Assembly (NCBI GenBank): GCA_017550535.1
Contig: JAFZOS010000065.1
Location: 62,001 to 126,000 of the forward strand
Direction of reading: 5' to 3'
Length of the DNA stretch: 64,000 nt
Source of the DNA: Lachnospiraceae bacterium
Lineage (GTDB): Bacteria; Bacillota; Clostridia; Lachnospirales; Lachnospiraceae
The notes under the pieces were generated by a model that was not told the origin of the DNA, searched no databases, and saw only the letters and a list, made by a program, of their open reading frames with translations. Position 1 is the stretch's first letter, and each line of letters starts with the position of its first letter. The translations under genes and the position numbers were made by a program. Shown here piece after piece: positions 43,222-52,008 of this stretch.

Positions 43222-43533
43222 TCATATCTTCAGATCAAAACCGGGGGAAGCGGATTTTATTCTTACAACCTCGTCCGGTTCTTTCTTTTTCCTGTCCTTA
43301 CGCCTTATATCAAAGAATTCATTCTTCCCCTTTTCTTTGGCATCATGCTCGGTCGATGTACCTGTACTCTGATTTGTCGTCTGCACCGTATAAGCTTCTT
43401 CATCACGCTTAACATCCATCTGAGCCTGGACATGAGTACTGTCTATCGCCGCCTTGTTATCCTCATTATGTCTTAAGGCCGCTATATCCTGCGTCCTTGA
43501 GATAACTGCATTCATCTCAACGGGACTGATCAT
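43222..43533 (-). CDS. Small hydrophilic protein of the flagellar operon, function unknown
   Basis: I do not recognise this 103-residue protein. It has no membrane helix, is rich in charged residues and Asn/Gln/Thr, and ends in a basic stretch (IRRKDRKKKEPDEVVRIKS). The middle is low-complexity and probably disordered. GGAGGTG precedes the ATG, and it sits 19 bases after fapA and 58 before the SwrB-like gene, so it is certainly a real part of the operon. A role in motility or export is inferred from place only. Confidence 0.65.
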   Translation of the reverse strand: MISPVEMNAVISRTQDIAALRHNEDNKAAIDSTHVQAQMDVKRDEEAYTVQTTNQSTGTSTEHDAKEKGKNEFFDIRRKDRKKKEPDEVVRIKSASPGFDLKI

Positions 43534-43552
43534 GATACACCTCCGAAAAAAC

Positions 43553-45154
43553 TTAAAGAGCCTTTATCCTTATATCTGCTCCGTCCTTTACAAACCTCGA
43601 ATGCTGCGCAGGTGACTTGAGCTGCGTATAAACCTCACTGATCGTTATCTTTGTGCCCGGATACGCACACTCTGACACTTTGATAACCGATTCGGTATTT
43701 GATATTTCAACCGAATCCATGTATTTATCATATTCATCCATCTGCTTGTTTATTTGTTCTGTAAGATCCTTAAACTCCGCCGACAGCTGCTTTATGGTCC
43801 GCAACTGATCAGGAGTGAGTTTATCACCCTTCTTCATACGCATCGTAAGGGTAACAAGCACCGGTTTTATGCTTTCGAGGCGCTTATTGTTTTCCGCTAT
43901 CTCCTGCTGCATGCTCTGAGCCTTAAGCTTGATCGTGGGATCCGCACCGACCTGAATGTCTGTATCGACTCCCATTGTTGATCCGATGATCTTTGCCTCC
44001 ACGTTTCCAAGGGCACGTATGCATCCGCCCGTTATAAAACCTTTCTTTCCGGTAACTACAACATCTCCTTTTGCGGTTATATCGGAATGGAGGATCGCTT
44101 CGGAATGAACATATCCACCGGCTTCAGCCTTGGCATTTTCGATGAACTTGGACACAATGTTTCTTCCTGCTACTATCTTTCCCTTACTCATCCCGTTCAT
44201 ACCGCGTGCGATTATTATATCTCCGCCGGCCTCAACATAGGCGCCTTCCACAACGCCCCTGACCTCAACATTACCGCTCGCTTTCAGGCTAAACCCCGCA
44301 TTTACATTTCCACGCACATGGACATCACCGTCATATTCAATATTACCCGTAGAAGTGTCTACATCATTAACTTCATAAATGTTCGAAACAAAAACCTTGT
44401 CACCGACCAGCATCACATTACCGCTGATCTCCGATATGAGTTCCAGACCGTCCTCTGATACCTTAAGGTTACGACCAAAACCAAACTTCGGTTCCTTAAC
44501 ATCCTTGGGCGAGACATATGCTCCAAACACATTAACACCGTCGTCACCTTTATCGGCAGGAATAAGCTTTGCCACTACATCCCCTTCCTTGCAGGGACTT
44601 ATAAGATCCAGGTTGAAAAAATCAACCGTTCCGTCATCATTTAGTTTCGGTTTCAGGTTCGGGTTTGTATTGAAATTATATTCGATCCATCCGTCGCTTC
44701 CTTCCCTTACCGGTTTACCTTCCGCAATAACATATGTAGTACAGTAATGACGGTCACTAAAATATCCGTCTATAACATCATTTTTGATCCCAAAACTTAC
44801 CTTTTTAAATTTTAGATCCTTTAAGAGTTCCTCCTTTTTAAGTTCCTCGCCCCTTCCTGAGGGTGCAAAAAATCTGACGCTGCATGACATTTCATCATCC
44901 GCGACAATGATCTTGTAGCTTTCAGGTACTTCGGCACTGACCCTTGGATCTATCTTTACACTGCATGGCTGTCCGTCAGCCTCCCGGATAGCCCTTGCCA
45001 CAGCTGCCTTATCAACTGCGAATCCATGCATCTGCAGGTATTCCTGCATTTCGGAATACTCAAGAGCCTCGCCCTGACCTGTGGGCGGATATAATTCCAA
45101 ATAGGTCCCATCGCCCTTTACTACCAACCTGAAATACGCATTAGTATCTCCCAT
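43553..45154 (-). CDS. FapA-family (DUF342) flagellar assembly protein A
   Basis: A 533-residue protein of the FapA/DUF342 family. A beta-helix from about 250 to 400 is seen as short repeated turns (YDGDVHVRGNVNAGFSLKAS, VEVRGVVEGAYVEAGGD, AKGDVVVTGKKGF). A coiled coil follows (about 415-475) and a short beta domain ends the protein. FapA-like proteins have been linked to flagellar placement and to polar organisation, but a reaction is not known. GGGGGGA lies before the ATG. It follows sigD by 18 bases. Confidence 0.88.
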   Translation of the reverse strand: MGDTNAYFRLVVKGDGTYLELYPPTGQGEALEYSEMQEYLQMHGFAVDKAAVARAIREADGQPCSVKIDPRVSAEVPESYKIIVADDEMSCSVRFFAPSGRGEELKKEELLKDLKFKKVSFGIKNDVIDGYFSDRHYCTTYVIAEGKPVREGSDGWIEYNFNTNPNLKPKLNDDGTVDFFNLDLISPCKEGDVVAKLIPADKGDDGVNVFGAYVSPKDVKEPKFGFGRNLKVSEDGLELISEISGNVMLVGDKVFVSNIYEVNDVDTSTGNIEYDGDVHVRGNVNAGFSLKASGNVEVRGVVEGAYVEAGGDIIIARGMNGMSKGKIVAGRNIVSKFIENAKAEAGGYVHSEAILHSDITAKGDVVVTGKKGFITGGCIRALGNVEAKIIGSTMGVDTDIQVGADPTIKLKAQSMQQEIAENNKRLESIKPVLVTLTMRMKKGDKLTPDQLRTIKQLSAEFKDLTEQINKQMDEYDKYMDSVEISNTESVIKVSECAYPGTKITISEVYTQLKSPAQHSRFVKDGADIRIKAL

Positions 45155-45172
45155 GTGTCCCCCCGTTTATCA

Positions 45173-45940
45173 TTAAGCGTTAACAAGTATCCCCATATAT
45201 TTACCCATCTTTACCTTCATCTTTCCGAGTGCCTTAGTATGAAGCTGAGAGACCCTCGATTCGGACACTTCAAGGACATTGCTTATTTCCTTAAGCGTAA
45301 GATCCTCATAATAATACATAAGTATTACCTGCCGTTCTTTGTCCGTCAGCAACGTAAGAGCCTCATTAAGCATTAACTTAAGTTCTTCTTTTTCAATAGC
45401 CTCTTCGGGAAGTTCGTACCTTGATACGGTGCTGCTCTCACTTATATCCCCCCCACCGGATTCCGTAAATTCATCAAGGGATATTATGTTTGTCACCTTC
45501 ATCTGGGACTGCCAGTCATCGTATTCCTCGGACGTTATACCCAGTTCAACTGATATTTCCTCATCTGTGGCTGCCCTGCCGGTCCTTGTCTCTATTTCCT
45601 TGATAGCATTTGATATATCCCTCTGACGTTTCCTGACCGTCCTTGGTATCCAGTCCATCTTCCTTATCTGATCCAGGATGGCTCCCCTGATACGAAGGCT
45701 TGCATATGTTTCAAACTTGACTTCCTTACAGGCATCAAACTTATCTATCGCATCAATCAATCCGAATATACCGTAACTTACAAGATCGTCATACTCCACA
45801 TTATAACCAAGATACATGGAAAGGCGTCCCGCCACAACCTTAACCAGTGGTGCATATTCCAATATTATGTTTTCACGAAGCTCACGTGTCGGATTCTTGG
45901 CATAATCAGCCCACAGCTTCTGCCTTCCTGCGTCGTCCAT
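45173..45940 (-). CDS. fliA: Flagellar sigma factor SigD/FliA (sigma-28)
   Basis: A 255-residue sigma factor of the FliA/WhiG group that directs late flagellar and chemotaxis genes. Region 2 appears as YDDLVSYGIFGLIDAIDKFD and FETYASLRIRGAILDQIR; RKMDWIPRTVR is the typical link to region 3; region 4 is LTLKEISNVLEVSESRVSQL. It lies downstream of cheD as in Bacillus, but a small membrane-protein gene intervenes. The anti-sigma factor FlgM is not in the window. Confidence 0.96.
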   Translation of the reverse strand: MDDAGRQKLWADYAKNPTRELRENIILEYAPLVKVVAGRLSMYLGYNVEYDDLVSYGIFGLIDAIDKFDACKEVKFETYASLRIRGAILDQIRKMDWIPRTVRKRQRDISNAIKEIETRTGRAATDEEISVELGITSEEYDDWQSQMKVTNIISLDEFTESGGGDISESSTVSRYELPEEAIEKEELKLMLNEALTLLTDKERQVILMYYYEDLTLKEISNVLEVSESRVSQLHTKALGKMKVKMGKYMGILVNA

Positions 45941-45962
45941 GTCGCACCCCGATTACAATGAC

Positions 45963-46301
45963 CTATACATCCTGTTCCTGATCGTTTCCTTCTTCAGCGG
46001 CTGTATTATCCTCCTCGGCTGAAACCGTTTCATCAATCTGTGTTTCAACATCCATGCCGCCTTCGGATTCATCTGCCTGTTTCTCCACAACTTCACCCTC
46101 ATCGTCCACCGAATCATCTCTTGAAATATCAAACTTATCAAGTATCTTCTTTACTATCAATCCGACAATAAGGAATATGATAAGTACTGCCAGGAGGACA
46201 ATGAGCATGTCATGAAGATCATAATGATCAATATAAGTAACTATACAGGCGACCGCGCCTGCAAGTAGCATTATGAACAATGGTATCTTCTTGGTATTCA
46301 T
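45963..46301 (-). CDS. Small membrane protein with acidic tail between cheD and sigD
   Basis: A 112-residue protein not assignable to a family. Two hydrophobic helices (about 6-24 and 31-52) are followed by KKILDKFD and a long Glu/Asp-rich tail with no hydrophobic residues to speak of, ending EEGNDQEQDV. The tail is probably cytoplasmic and disordered. It starts 10 bases after cheD and ends 22 before sigD, within the flagellar operon. Its place is conserved-looking but its role is unknown. Confidence 0.68.
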   Translation of the reverse strand: MNTKKIPLFIMLLAGAVACIVTYIDHYDLHDMLIVLLAVLIIFLIVGLIVKKILDKFDISRDDSVDDEGEVVEKQADESEGGMDVETQIDETVSAEEDNTAAEEGNDQEQDV

Positions 46302-46311
46302 GATAATGCCG

Positions 46312-46797
46312 TCAGATCTTTTTAATATCCTTACCTACTGCCTTTATTATAAAATCACCCGTTTCGGGAAAAAACTCAACAGTCCTACCGTAACTGTCAC
46401 CGGTATCCCTTGCAAGTATGGGTATTTTCATTTCACCCAAAATCTTAACGACTGCTTCAGCATTCCTTGCTCCCACTGCGATAGTCTCAGACTTACCCTG
46501 CAGTGCAAACATCTGGGCTCCTCCTGCAATCTTGGCTACCAGCCTGTTCCTTGACGCTCCTGCCTCAACCATGATACGTACCAGTTCCGCTATACCAGTG
46601 TCAGCAAACTTGGCAATACACTGATTATTTGATATCTTTGTACTGTCGGGCAGCATGATATGAGCCAGACCGCCTATCTTGGTTATCGGATCCCTTATGG
46701 CTATCCCGACACATGATCCCAGGCCCAGCGTTGTTATCGCATTGGGACTGATGCACAGCTTAAGGTCAGCCATTCCCACTTTTATCATTTCACTCAT
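46312..46797 (-). CDS. cheD: Chemoreceptor glutamine deamidase CheD
   Basis: A 161-residue enzyme that deamidates glutamines of chemoreceptors and binds CheC. The catalytic cysteine is in LGLGSCVGIAI (about residue 29) and the histidine in GLAHIMLPDS (about 47), followed by FADTGIAELV. GAGG lies 7 bases before the ATG. It follows cheC by 12 bases; the two proteins act together to tune CheY-P and receptor sensitivity. Confidence 0.96.
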   Translation of the reverse strand: MSEMIKVGMADLKLCISPNAITTLGLGSCVGIAIRDPITKIGGLAHIMLPDSTKISNNQCIAKFADTGIAELVRIMVEAGASRNRLVAKIAGGAQMFALQGKSETIAVGARNAEAVVKILGEMKIPILARDTGDSYGRTVEFFPETGDFIIKAVGKDIKKI

Positions 46798-46809
46798 AAC
46801 TTTGCCTCG

Positions 46810-47427
46810 CTACATTCCAAGTGAACTCAATATCTTATCATACGATTCAAGATCGGGCACCAGGATAAAGAAGCCCGTAAGCTTTACATCATCTGAAAAC
46901 TCGGTCTGAATAAGAAGCATCTTATCTCCCACTGCTCCGAATTCAATTGCCGGAACACTCAATATCGAGCCACACATATCTATGCTTATCGCAGGAATGG
47001 ATGCGATTATCTTAAGGTTTGTCAGTGTTGATAATGATGACAGATATGATCCGGTTATGATGTTACCTATCTCTTTAAGAGCCGAATGCTCCATCTCTCC
47101 GAATTCAAATGCATTATCAACCTCAGGTGTACCCATAAGCTTGCTGATCAGTGTGATAGCTGACTTCTCCTCCAAAAGAAACATAATGCTTCCGGTAATG
47201 TCACCTTCAACTATCTGATAGATGCCCGCCATAAGCTGCTCCTCTCCGCCCATGGCCTCACCGACCTGCGAGAATTCAAGGAGTTCAACTTTGGGAACCT
47301 TCATATCGACCTTTGTATTTAACATCTGCGCCAAAGCCGTTGTAGCATTTCCCGCTCCGATGTTCCCTATCTCACTCAGAATGTCAAAGTACATTCCTTC
47401 CATATTGTTCAAATCAATCCTAGACAT
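46810..47427 (-). CDS. cheC: CheY-P phosphatase CheC
   Basis: A 205-residue phosphatase. Two active-site helices are visible: ILSEIGNIGAGNA near residue 15 and ALKEIGNIITGS near 115, each with the E-x2-N pattern. It dephosphorylates CheY-P and is stimulated by CheD. GGGGTGA precedes the ATG. In the operon it sits between cheW and cheD as in Bacillus. Confidence 0.95.
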   Translation of the reverse strand: MSRIDLNNMEGMYFDILSEIGNIGAGNATTALAQMLNTKVDMKVPKVELLEFSQVGEAMGGEEQLMAGIYQIVEGDITGSIMFLLEEKSAITLISKLMGTPEVDNAFEFGEMEHSALKEIGNIITGSYLSSLSTLTNLKIIASIPAISIDMCGSILSVPAIEFGAVGDKMLLIQTEFSDDVKLTGFFILVPDLESYDKILSSLGM

Positions 47428-47454
47428 ATTTCACCCCGTTTTCAAGTCAGCCGG

Positions 47455-47922
47455 TCATTCCTTCTCCTTTTCGGATATGACAACATTAAGATCAAGCAAA
47501 GAGATAAGCGTTTCACCGCATTTTCCTATCCCGTTTATATAAGAGGGATCATTTGACGTGCTGCTCTTTGCGGCTTCATCCACATTGTTCTCACCAAGAG
47601 TCACAACCTCCCTAACGGCGTCTACGATAATGCCTACGGGAGCATTGGGTTCCAGCTTGATGATTATGATCCTTGTTTTATTGGTAAGCTCGGTTTCCGG
47701 GAGTCCGACTTTCATCCTGAAACTCATTACCGGAACTACTTCGCCCCTTAAGTTGATCACGCCCTTAAAATACTCCTGACAGTTTGGAACCCTGGTGATC
47801 TTCTGCATACGTACTATGTTGTCCACATATTTAATGTCGATACCGTACTGTTCGTCTCCTATATTTATCACGATATACTGGGTGGTATCGTATTCATTGT
47901 TCATTAAACTTATTTCATCCAT
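47455..47922 (-). CDS. cheW: Chemotaxis coupling protein CheW
   Basis: A 155-residue scaffold linking receptors and CheA. Typical SH3-like sequence: YIVINIGDEQYGIDIKYVDN, GVINLRGEVVPVM and GIIVDAVREVV. The ATG at 47922 has AGGAGGGG upstream and avoids the overlap with cheA that the longer frame (47946) would have. Confidence 0.96.
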   Translation of the reverse strand: MDEISLMNNEYDTTQYIVINIGDEQYGIDIKYVDNIVRMQKITRVPNCQEYFKGVINLRGEVVPVMSFRMKVGLPETELTNKTRIIIIKLEPNAPVGIIVDAVREVVTLGENNVDEAAKSSTSNDPSYINGIGKCGETLISLLDLNVVISEKEKE

Positions 47923-47933
47923 GTCGACCCCTC

Positions 47934-50066
47934 CTATATAAGACAATTAGCATCGATGATGAGTGCAACTTCGCCGTCTCCGAGGATTGTTGCGCCGCTG
48001 ATCATCCGGCTTGTGCAGTTAATATATTTTCCTAATGACTTGATAACGATCTCCTGCTGGCCGATAAGCTCGTCAACAACAAGACCTGCATACTGATCGC
48101 CCTTTTTAACGATAACAACTATCATGCTGTCTTTATTGTCCTCTGAAGCTTCAAGCCCGAGTACTTCATGAAGCCTTACTATCGGAATGACATTTCCGCG
48201 AAGATTGATGACTTCCTTTGCCTCAACATACTTGATCTCATCAACACTTATATCCTCAATGGTATCTATCGAGCCGAGTGATATAGCATATTTTTCGCCG
48301 CCCACTATTACCATGAGGGCCTGGATTATAGCAAGCGTAAGCGGCAGCCTTATTGAGAATGTAGAACCTTCACCAAGCTTGGTCTTGACACTTACATCAC
48401 CGCCTAAAGCTTCTATCTTGCTCTTTACAACATCGAGACCCACACCTCGTCCCGATACATCAGATACAACCTTTGCGGTTGAAAAGCTTGGCAGGAACAA
48501 AAGATCTATGATCTCCTTGCTGCTCATAGTCTCGCCCTGCTCAGGCGTTATCGTTCCGCGTTCGATGGCCTTGCGCTTAACGGCCTCGACATCTATTCCT
48601 CTACCGTCATCCTTTACCTCAATGACAACGTTGTTACCGTCCTGATATGCATCCAGGAAAATAGAACCCACGGGATTTTTACCGTTCGCAACCCTGTCCT
48701 CTGTAGATTCAAGACCGTGATCGGCCGAATTACGGAGCATATGCATGAGGGGATCGCCTATCTCATCTACCACCGTACGATCAAGTTCGGTATCCTCACC
48801 TGACATATACAGTTCCATCTTTTTGTTAAGCTTCTTGGAAAGGTCCCTGATCATCCTAGGGAACTTTGTGGTTATGCTCTCGATAGGTACCATCCTTACC
48901 TTCATTACGGATTCATGAAGGTTTGTGGTAACACTTTCAAGGTATTCGATCTGTTCGTTGAAGCTTGAATTGTTACCGGCCTGTCCGCCGCTGCTGTATG
49001 AAACCAGCGAGTTCTTTGCAATGATAAGCTCACTCACAAGGTTCATCAGCACATCAAGCTTTTCAATATCTACCCTGACGGTACGGTTAACAACAGGCTT
49101 ACCCGCGCCCGCCTTCTTGGCCGGTGCGTTGCCGCCCGCTGCCTGGGCAGGTGCTGCTGCAGGTGCTGCTTCCTGAACTGCAGGCTTGGATTCCTCCTGT
49201 ACCTGAGGTGCTGCTTCGGCCTCTTCCGCCTTGGCCGCTGCCTGAGCGCCCTCAAGTATCTCTTCTATTTCTATCTTCTCGCCTACAACCCTGTCGATCT
49301 CGGAAACGCTCTTTATCGCATCCGCAACCTTCTCATAAGGTTCCGAGCTGACTATATAAAGGCTGAAATCAAAATCGAACTTTTCATCTTCTATATCCTG
49401 AGTTGAAGGATCGGAGATTATTATCTCACCAAGTTCCTCAATTGCCTTGAAAACAAGAAATGCTCTTGCGGCCTTTAAGATACACGACTCCTGCACGAAC
49501 ACGGTGCATCCGTATATCTTCATCTTCTTTTCTTCCGCTTCTTTAAGGGCATTTATCTCGTGTTCCTGGAGAGTGATGTTTTTCCATTTTTTGTCGCCGC
49601 TGTCACCTGCATCGGCAGCAGGTGCGGCCGCAGGTGCCTCTTCTTTCTTCTCTTTTGGTGCTTCCTCTGCAGGCGCTCCGGTGCCTTCGTCCAGACACTT
49701 CTGCAATGCCTGGATTATCGCGGCATTATCGTTGGTACCCTCATCCTGGGTCTCCTGAATGGTGTTCTTGTATTCCTCTAAGGCATCAAGAGTCTGGAAC
49801 AGGACATCAACAAGCTGACTGGTAACTTTCATCTTGCCGTTCCTGATCTCCGAGAACACATTCTCCATGTCATGAGTGAGAGCCTGCATCCTTTTATAGC
49901 CCATGGTACCGGCCATACCCTTAAGTGAATGTGCCGCACGGAATATCTCATTTATAGTATCCTCGTTCTCCGGCTCATTCTCCAGTATCATCAGCTGGTC
50001 GCTTAAGCTCTGCAAATGTTCGTTGGTTTCGTCAAGAAAGATCTCCAAATACTGATTAACATCCAT
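47934..50066 (-). CDS. cheA: Chemotaxis histidine kinase CheA
   Basis: A 710-residue cytoplasmic kinase phosphorylating CheY and CheB. P1 carries the phospho-acceptor H46 in AAHSLKGMAG. An Ala/Pro/Glu-rich linker, a P2-like domain (about 165-280), a second Ala/Pro linker, the dimerisation domain (RVDIEKLDVLMNLVSELI), the ATPase (HMLRNSADHGLE, VKDDGRGID, GRGVGLDVVK) and a C-terminal CheW-like domain follow. I choose the ATG at 50066 (MDVNQYLEIF); GGGGG lies 10 bases upstream, while the ATG at 50075 overlaps the cheB stop and has poor spacing. Confidence 0.97.
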   Translation of the reverse strand: MDVNQYLEIFLDETNEHLQSLSDQLMILENEPENEDTINEIFRAAHSLKGMAGTMGYKRMQALTHDMENVFSEIRNGKMKVTSQLVDVLFQTLDALEEYKNTIQETQDEGTNDNAAIIQALQKCLDEGTGAPAEEAPKEKKEEAPAAAPAADAGDSGDKKWKNITLQEHEINALKEAEEKKMKIYGCTVFVQESCILKAARAFLVFKAIEELGEIIISDPSTQDIEDEKFDFDFSLYIVSSEPYEKVADAIKSVSEIDRVVGEKIEIEEILEGAQAAAKAEEAEAAPQVQEESKPAVQEAAPAAAPAQAAGGNAPAKKAGAGKPVVNRTVRVDIEKLDVLMNLVSELIIAKNSLVSYSSGGQAGNNSSFNEQIEYLESVTTNLHESVMKVRMVPIESITTKFPRMIRDLSKKLNKKMELYMSGEDTELDRTVVDEIGDPLMHMLRNSADHGLESTEDRVANGKNPVGSIFLDAYQDGNNVVIEVKDDGRGIDVEAVKRKAIERGTITPEQGETMSSKEIIDLLFLPSFSTAKVVSDVSGRGVGLDVVKSKIEALGGDVSVKTKLGEGSTFSIRLPLTLAIIQALMVIVGGEKYAISLGSIDTIEDISVDEIKYVEAKEVINLRGNVIPIVRLHEVLGLEASEDNKDSMIVVIVKKGDQYAGLVVDELIGQQEIVIKSLGKYINCTSRMISGATILGDGEVALIIDANCLI

Positions 50067-50068
50067 GG

Positions 50069-51259
50069 CTAACATACCCCCACGTTCTTAATAATTTGAT
50101 CCGCTACCCGCGAAAGAGGAACCACATCATCGGCAAGCCCTCCGTCCACTATACTCCTGGGCATTCCGTATACTGTGCAGCTTTCCTCGTTCTGCGCGAT
50201 AACACGCACCTTCTGCTTCTTCTTGAGCTCGACGATCCCTTTGGTTCCGTCACTGCCCATTCCGGTAAGCACTACACATACGACTTCATCGTAACCGGAG
50301 CCTATCAGGGATTCAAACATGTAATTTGCACATGGTTTTACACCTTCCCTTGCCGGCGCATCCGTCAGATGTACCTTCATCGTCCCGGCATTTTTCCCGG
50401 CCGTAAGATGCAGTCCGCCCGGAGCGATGTATACATGACCGTTTTTAAGGGTATCACCCTCCCTGGCCTCACTCACCGATACCTCACTGAGATCGTTAAG
50501 CCTGTTGGCCAGTGATACGGTAAAGCCCTTAGGCATGTGCTGTACCAGCATGACAGGTGCATTAAGATCCTTGGGAAGCTTCGGTATAACTTCCTGTAAC
50601 GCCTTCGGTCCGCCGGTCGATGATGCAATGGCTACGATCTTCTTTCCGGGTACTTTCGGATATTGCTTTACTGCTTTGCTATCCTGTACCTGACCGCCGG
50701 CAGCTCCCGAACCCGAAACAGTCGTTCCCGACTTGACCGTATCCTTGATCATTCCGGGTTTTAAGTGGAAATTGACATCATACCTTGATACAAAAGTAGT
50801 ACTTTTCCCACCGCTTAATGTCGTACTCTGCGATCCGGCTTTGGCCATATAGTCTTTATTGGCCTTGGTCACAACATCAAGAAGATCAAGAAAACGCTTC
50901 TTAAACTCATCGTGCCTTGCATCTGCTACGTTTTCCGGCTTTTTGATAAAGTCGACCGCCCCGAGATCAAGCGCCATCAGTGTTTCTTTTGCACCTTCAC
51001 CTGTGGTCGTACTGGCCATCAATACGTTTGCGTATACCTTGCTCTTCTGCATCTCCTTTAGAAGTTCAAGGCCGGTCATCTTTGGCATATACACATCCAA
51101 AACAACCGCATCATATGTCTTGGCACATAGTTTTTTGAAGCCGTCCGCACCGTCAACTGCATATTCGGCTACTTCAAATCTGTCGTCTGAATTGATTATA
51201 TCACAGAGGACCCTTCTCATAAGTGCAGAGTCATCTATGATAAGTATTTTCTTCTTCAA
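50069..51259 (-). CDS. cheB: Chemotaxis methylesterase/deamidase CheB
   Basis: A 396-residue response regulator-esterase. The receiver shows IIDDSALMRRVL and phospho-acceptor D55 in VVLDVYMP. A Ser/Gly/Thr-rich linker of about 60 residues leads to the esterase, with catalytic serine in IASSTGGPKAL, histidine in LVQHMPKGFT and aspartate in GMGSDGTKG. It removes methyl groups from chemoreceptors. The matching methyltransferase CheR is not in the window. It starts 2 bases after the PilZ gene stop. Confidence 0.96.
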   Translation of the reverse strand: MKKKILIIDDSALMRRVLCDIINSDDRFEVAEYAVDGADGFKKLCAKTYDAVVLDVYMPKMTGLELLKEMQKSKVYANVLMASTTTGEGAKETLMALDLGAVDFIKKPENVADARHDEFKKRFLDLLDVVTKANKDYMAKAGSQSTTLSGGKSTTFVSRYDVNFHLKPGMIKDTVKSGTTVSGSGAAGGQVQDSKAVKQYPKVPGKKIVAIASSTGGPKALQEVIPKLPKDLNAPVMLVQHMPKGFTVSLANRLNDLSEVSVSEAREGDTLKNGHVYIAPGGLHLTAGKNAGTMKVHLTDAPAREGVKPCANYMFESLIGSGYDEVVCVVLTGMGSDGTKGIVELKKKQKVRVIAQNEESCTVYGMPRSIVDGGLADDVVPLSRVADQIIKNVGVC

Positions 51260-51261
51260 TT

Positions 51262-51987
51262 TTATCCCTTCTCCCTGCGTCTTATTTTCCTTTCCTCTTC
51301 AAAAATAAACTTGATAATGCTTTCCCTTTCATCATTCATGATGTTAATGAACTGTATACGATGCTCAAATGATCCGGCACGGCTTGCCAGCTCTTCCGAA
51401 TACAATACACGTCCGAGTAGTTTGTATTCGGTAAGCTTTCCGTTTACAAACAGTGAAAACGAAAACTGGATGTTACTTCCTTTGGGATATTGGACTTTAG
51501 AGATAAAACGTGCTCCTCCGCCGCTTATATCAACCATGGTACCGTTACTGAATGTTATATCGGTATCGAGAAAATGAACCTGTTCCAATCCCGAAGGCTG
51601 ACTTCCGCCGGCCGAAACATTGCTGGCTTTCATATCCAGCACGCAGTTCAACCGGTAATACTCCCTTCGCTGGTATTTTCGTATATCCGTGGTAAGTTCC
51701 ATAACCAGAACGAATATGTTATCGCTCTTATACCTGTCGATCACCCTTGCCAGACACTGGTACAGGCCGGATTGAGTATAAAAACATATATTGTATTCGC
51801 CATCCACCGGAAGCAGTATAACCTTGCCCTGTTCCATCGGCATGGCTATCTTGATCTGATCCTCGGATATAATGTCATATACCTGACTCCTGTAATTCTT
51901 CTTTTCGGAAAACTCATTTTTGTCTTTTGAATTACCAATGGTCTCCAGCTCAAGCTTGTCTCCCAGTTTTACATACTTTGATAACAT
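51262..51987 (-). CDS. PilZ-domain c-di-GMP receptor, YcgR/DgrA/MotI-like flagellar brake
   Basis: A 241-residue protein with an N-terminal YcgR-type domain (1-100) and a C-terminal PilZ domain. The c-di-GMP motifs are visible as QRREYYRL (R-x3-R) near 107-114 and VDISGGGARF (D-x-S-x2-G) near 160. Proteins of this kind bind c-di-GMP and slow or disengage the motor by contacting MotA or the switch. Its location in the operon with motAB and fliM supports this role. It connects to the GGDEF and EAL genes at the left end of the window. Confidence 0.9.
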   Translation of the reverse strand: MLSKYVKLGDKLELETIGNSKDKNEFSEKKNYRSQVYDIISEDQIKIAMPMEQGKVILLPVDGEYNICFYTQSGLYQCLARVIDRYKSDNIFVLVMELTTDIRKYQRREYYRLNCVLDMKASNVSAGGSQPSGLEQVHFLDTDITFSNGTMVDISGGGARFISKVQYPKGSNIQFSFSLFVNGKLTEYKLLGRVLYSEELASRAGSFEHRIQFINIMNDERESIIKFIFEEERKIRRREKG

Positions 51988-52008
51988 ATCCTCTCTCCTC
52001 TTAAACTG

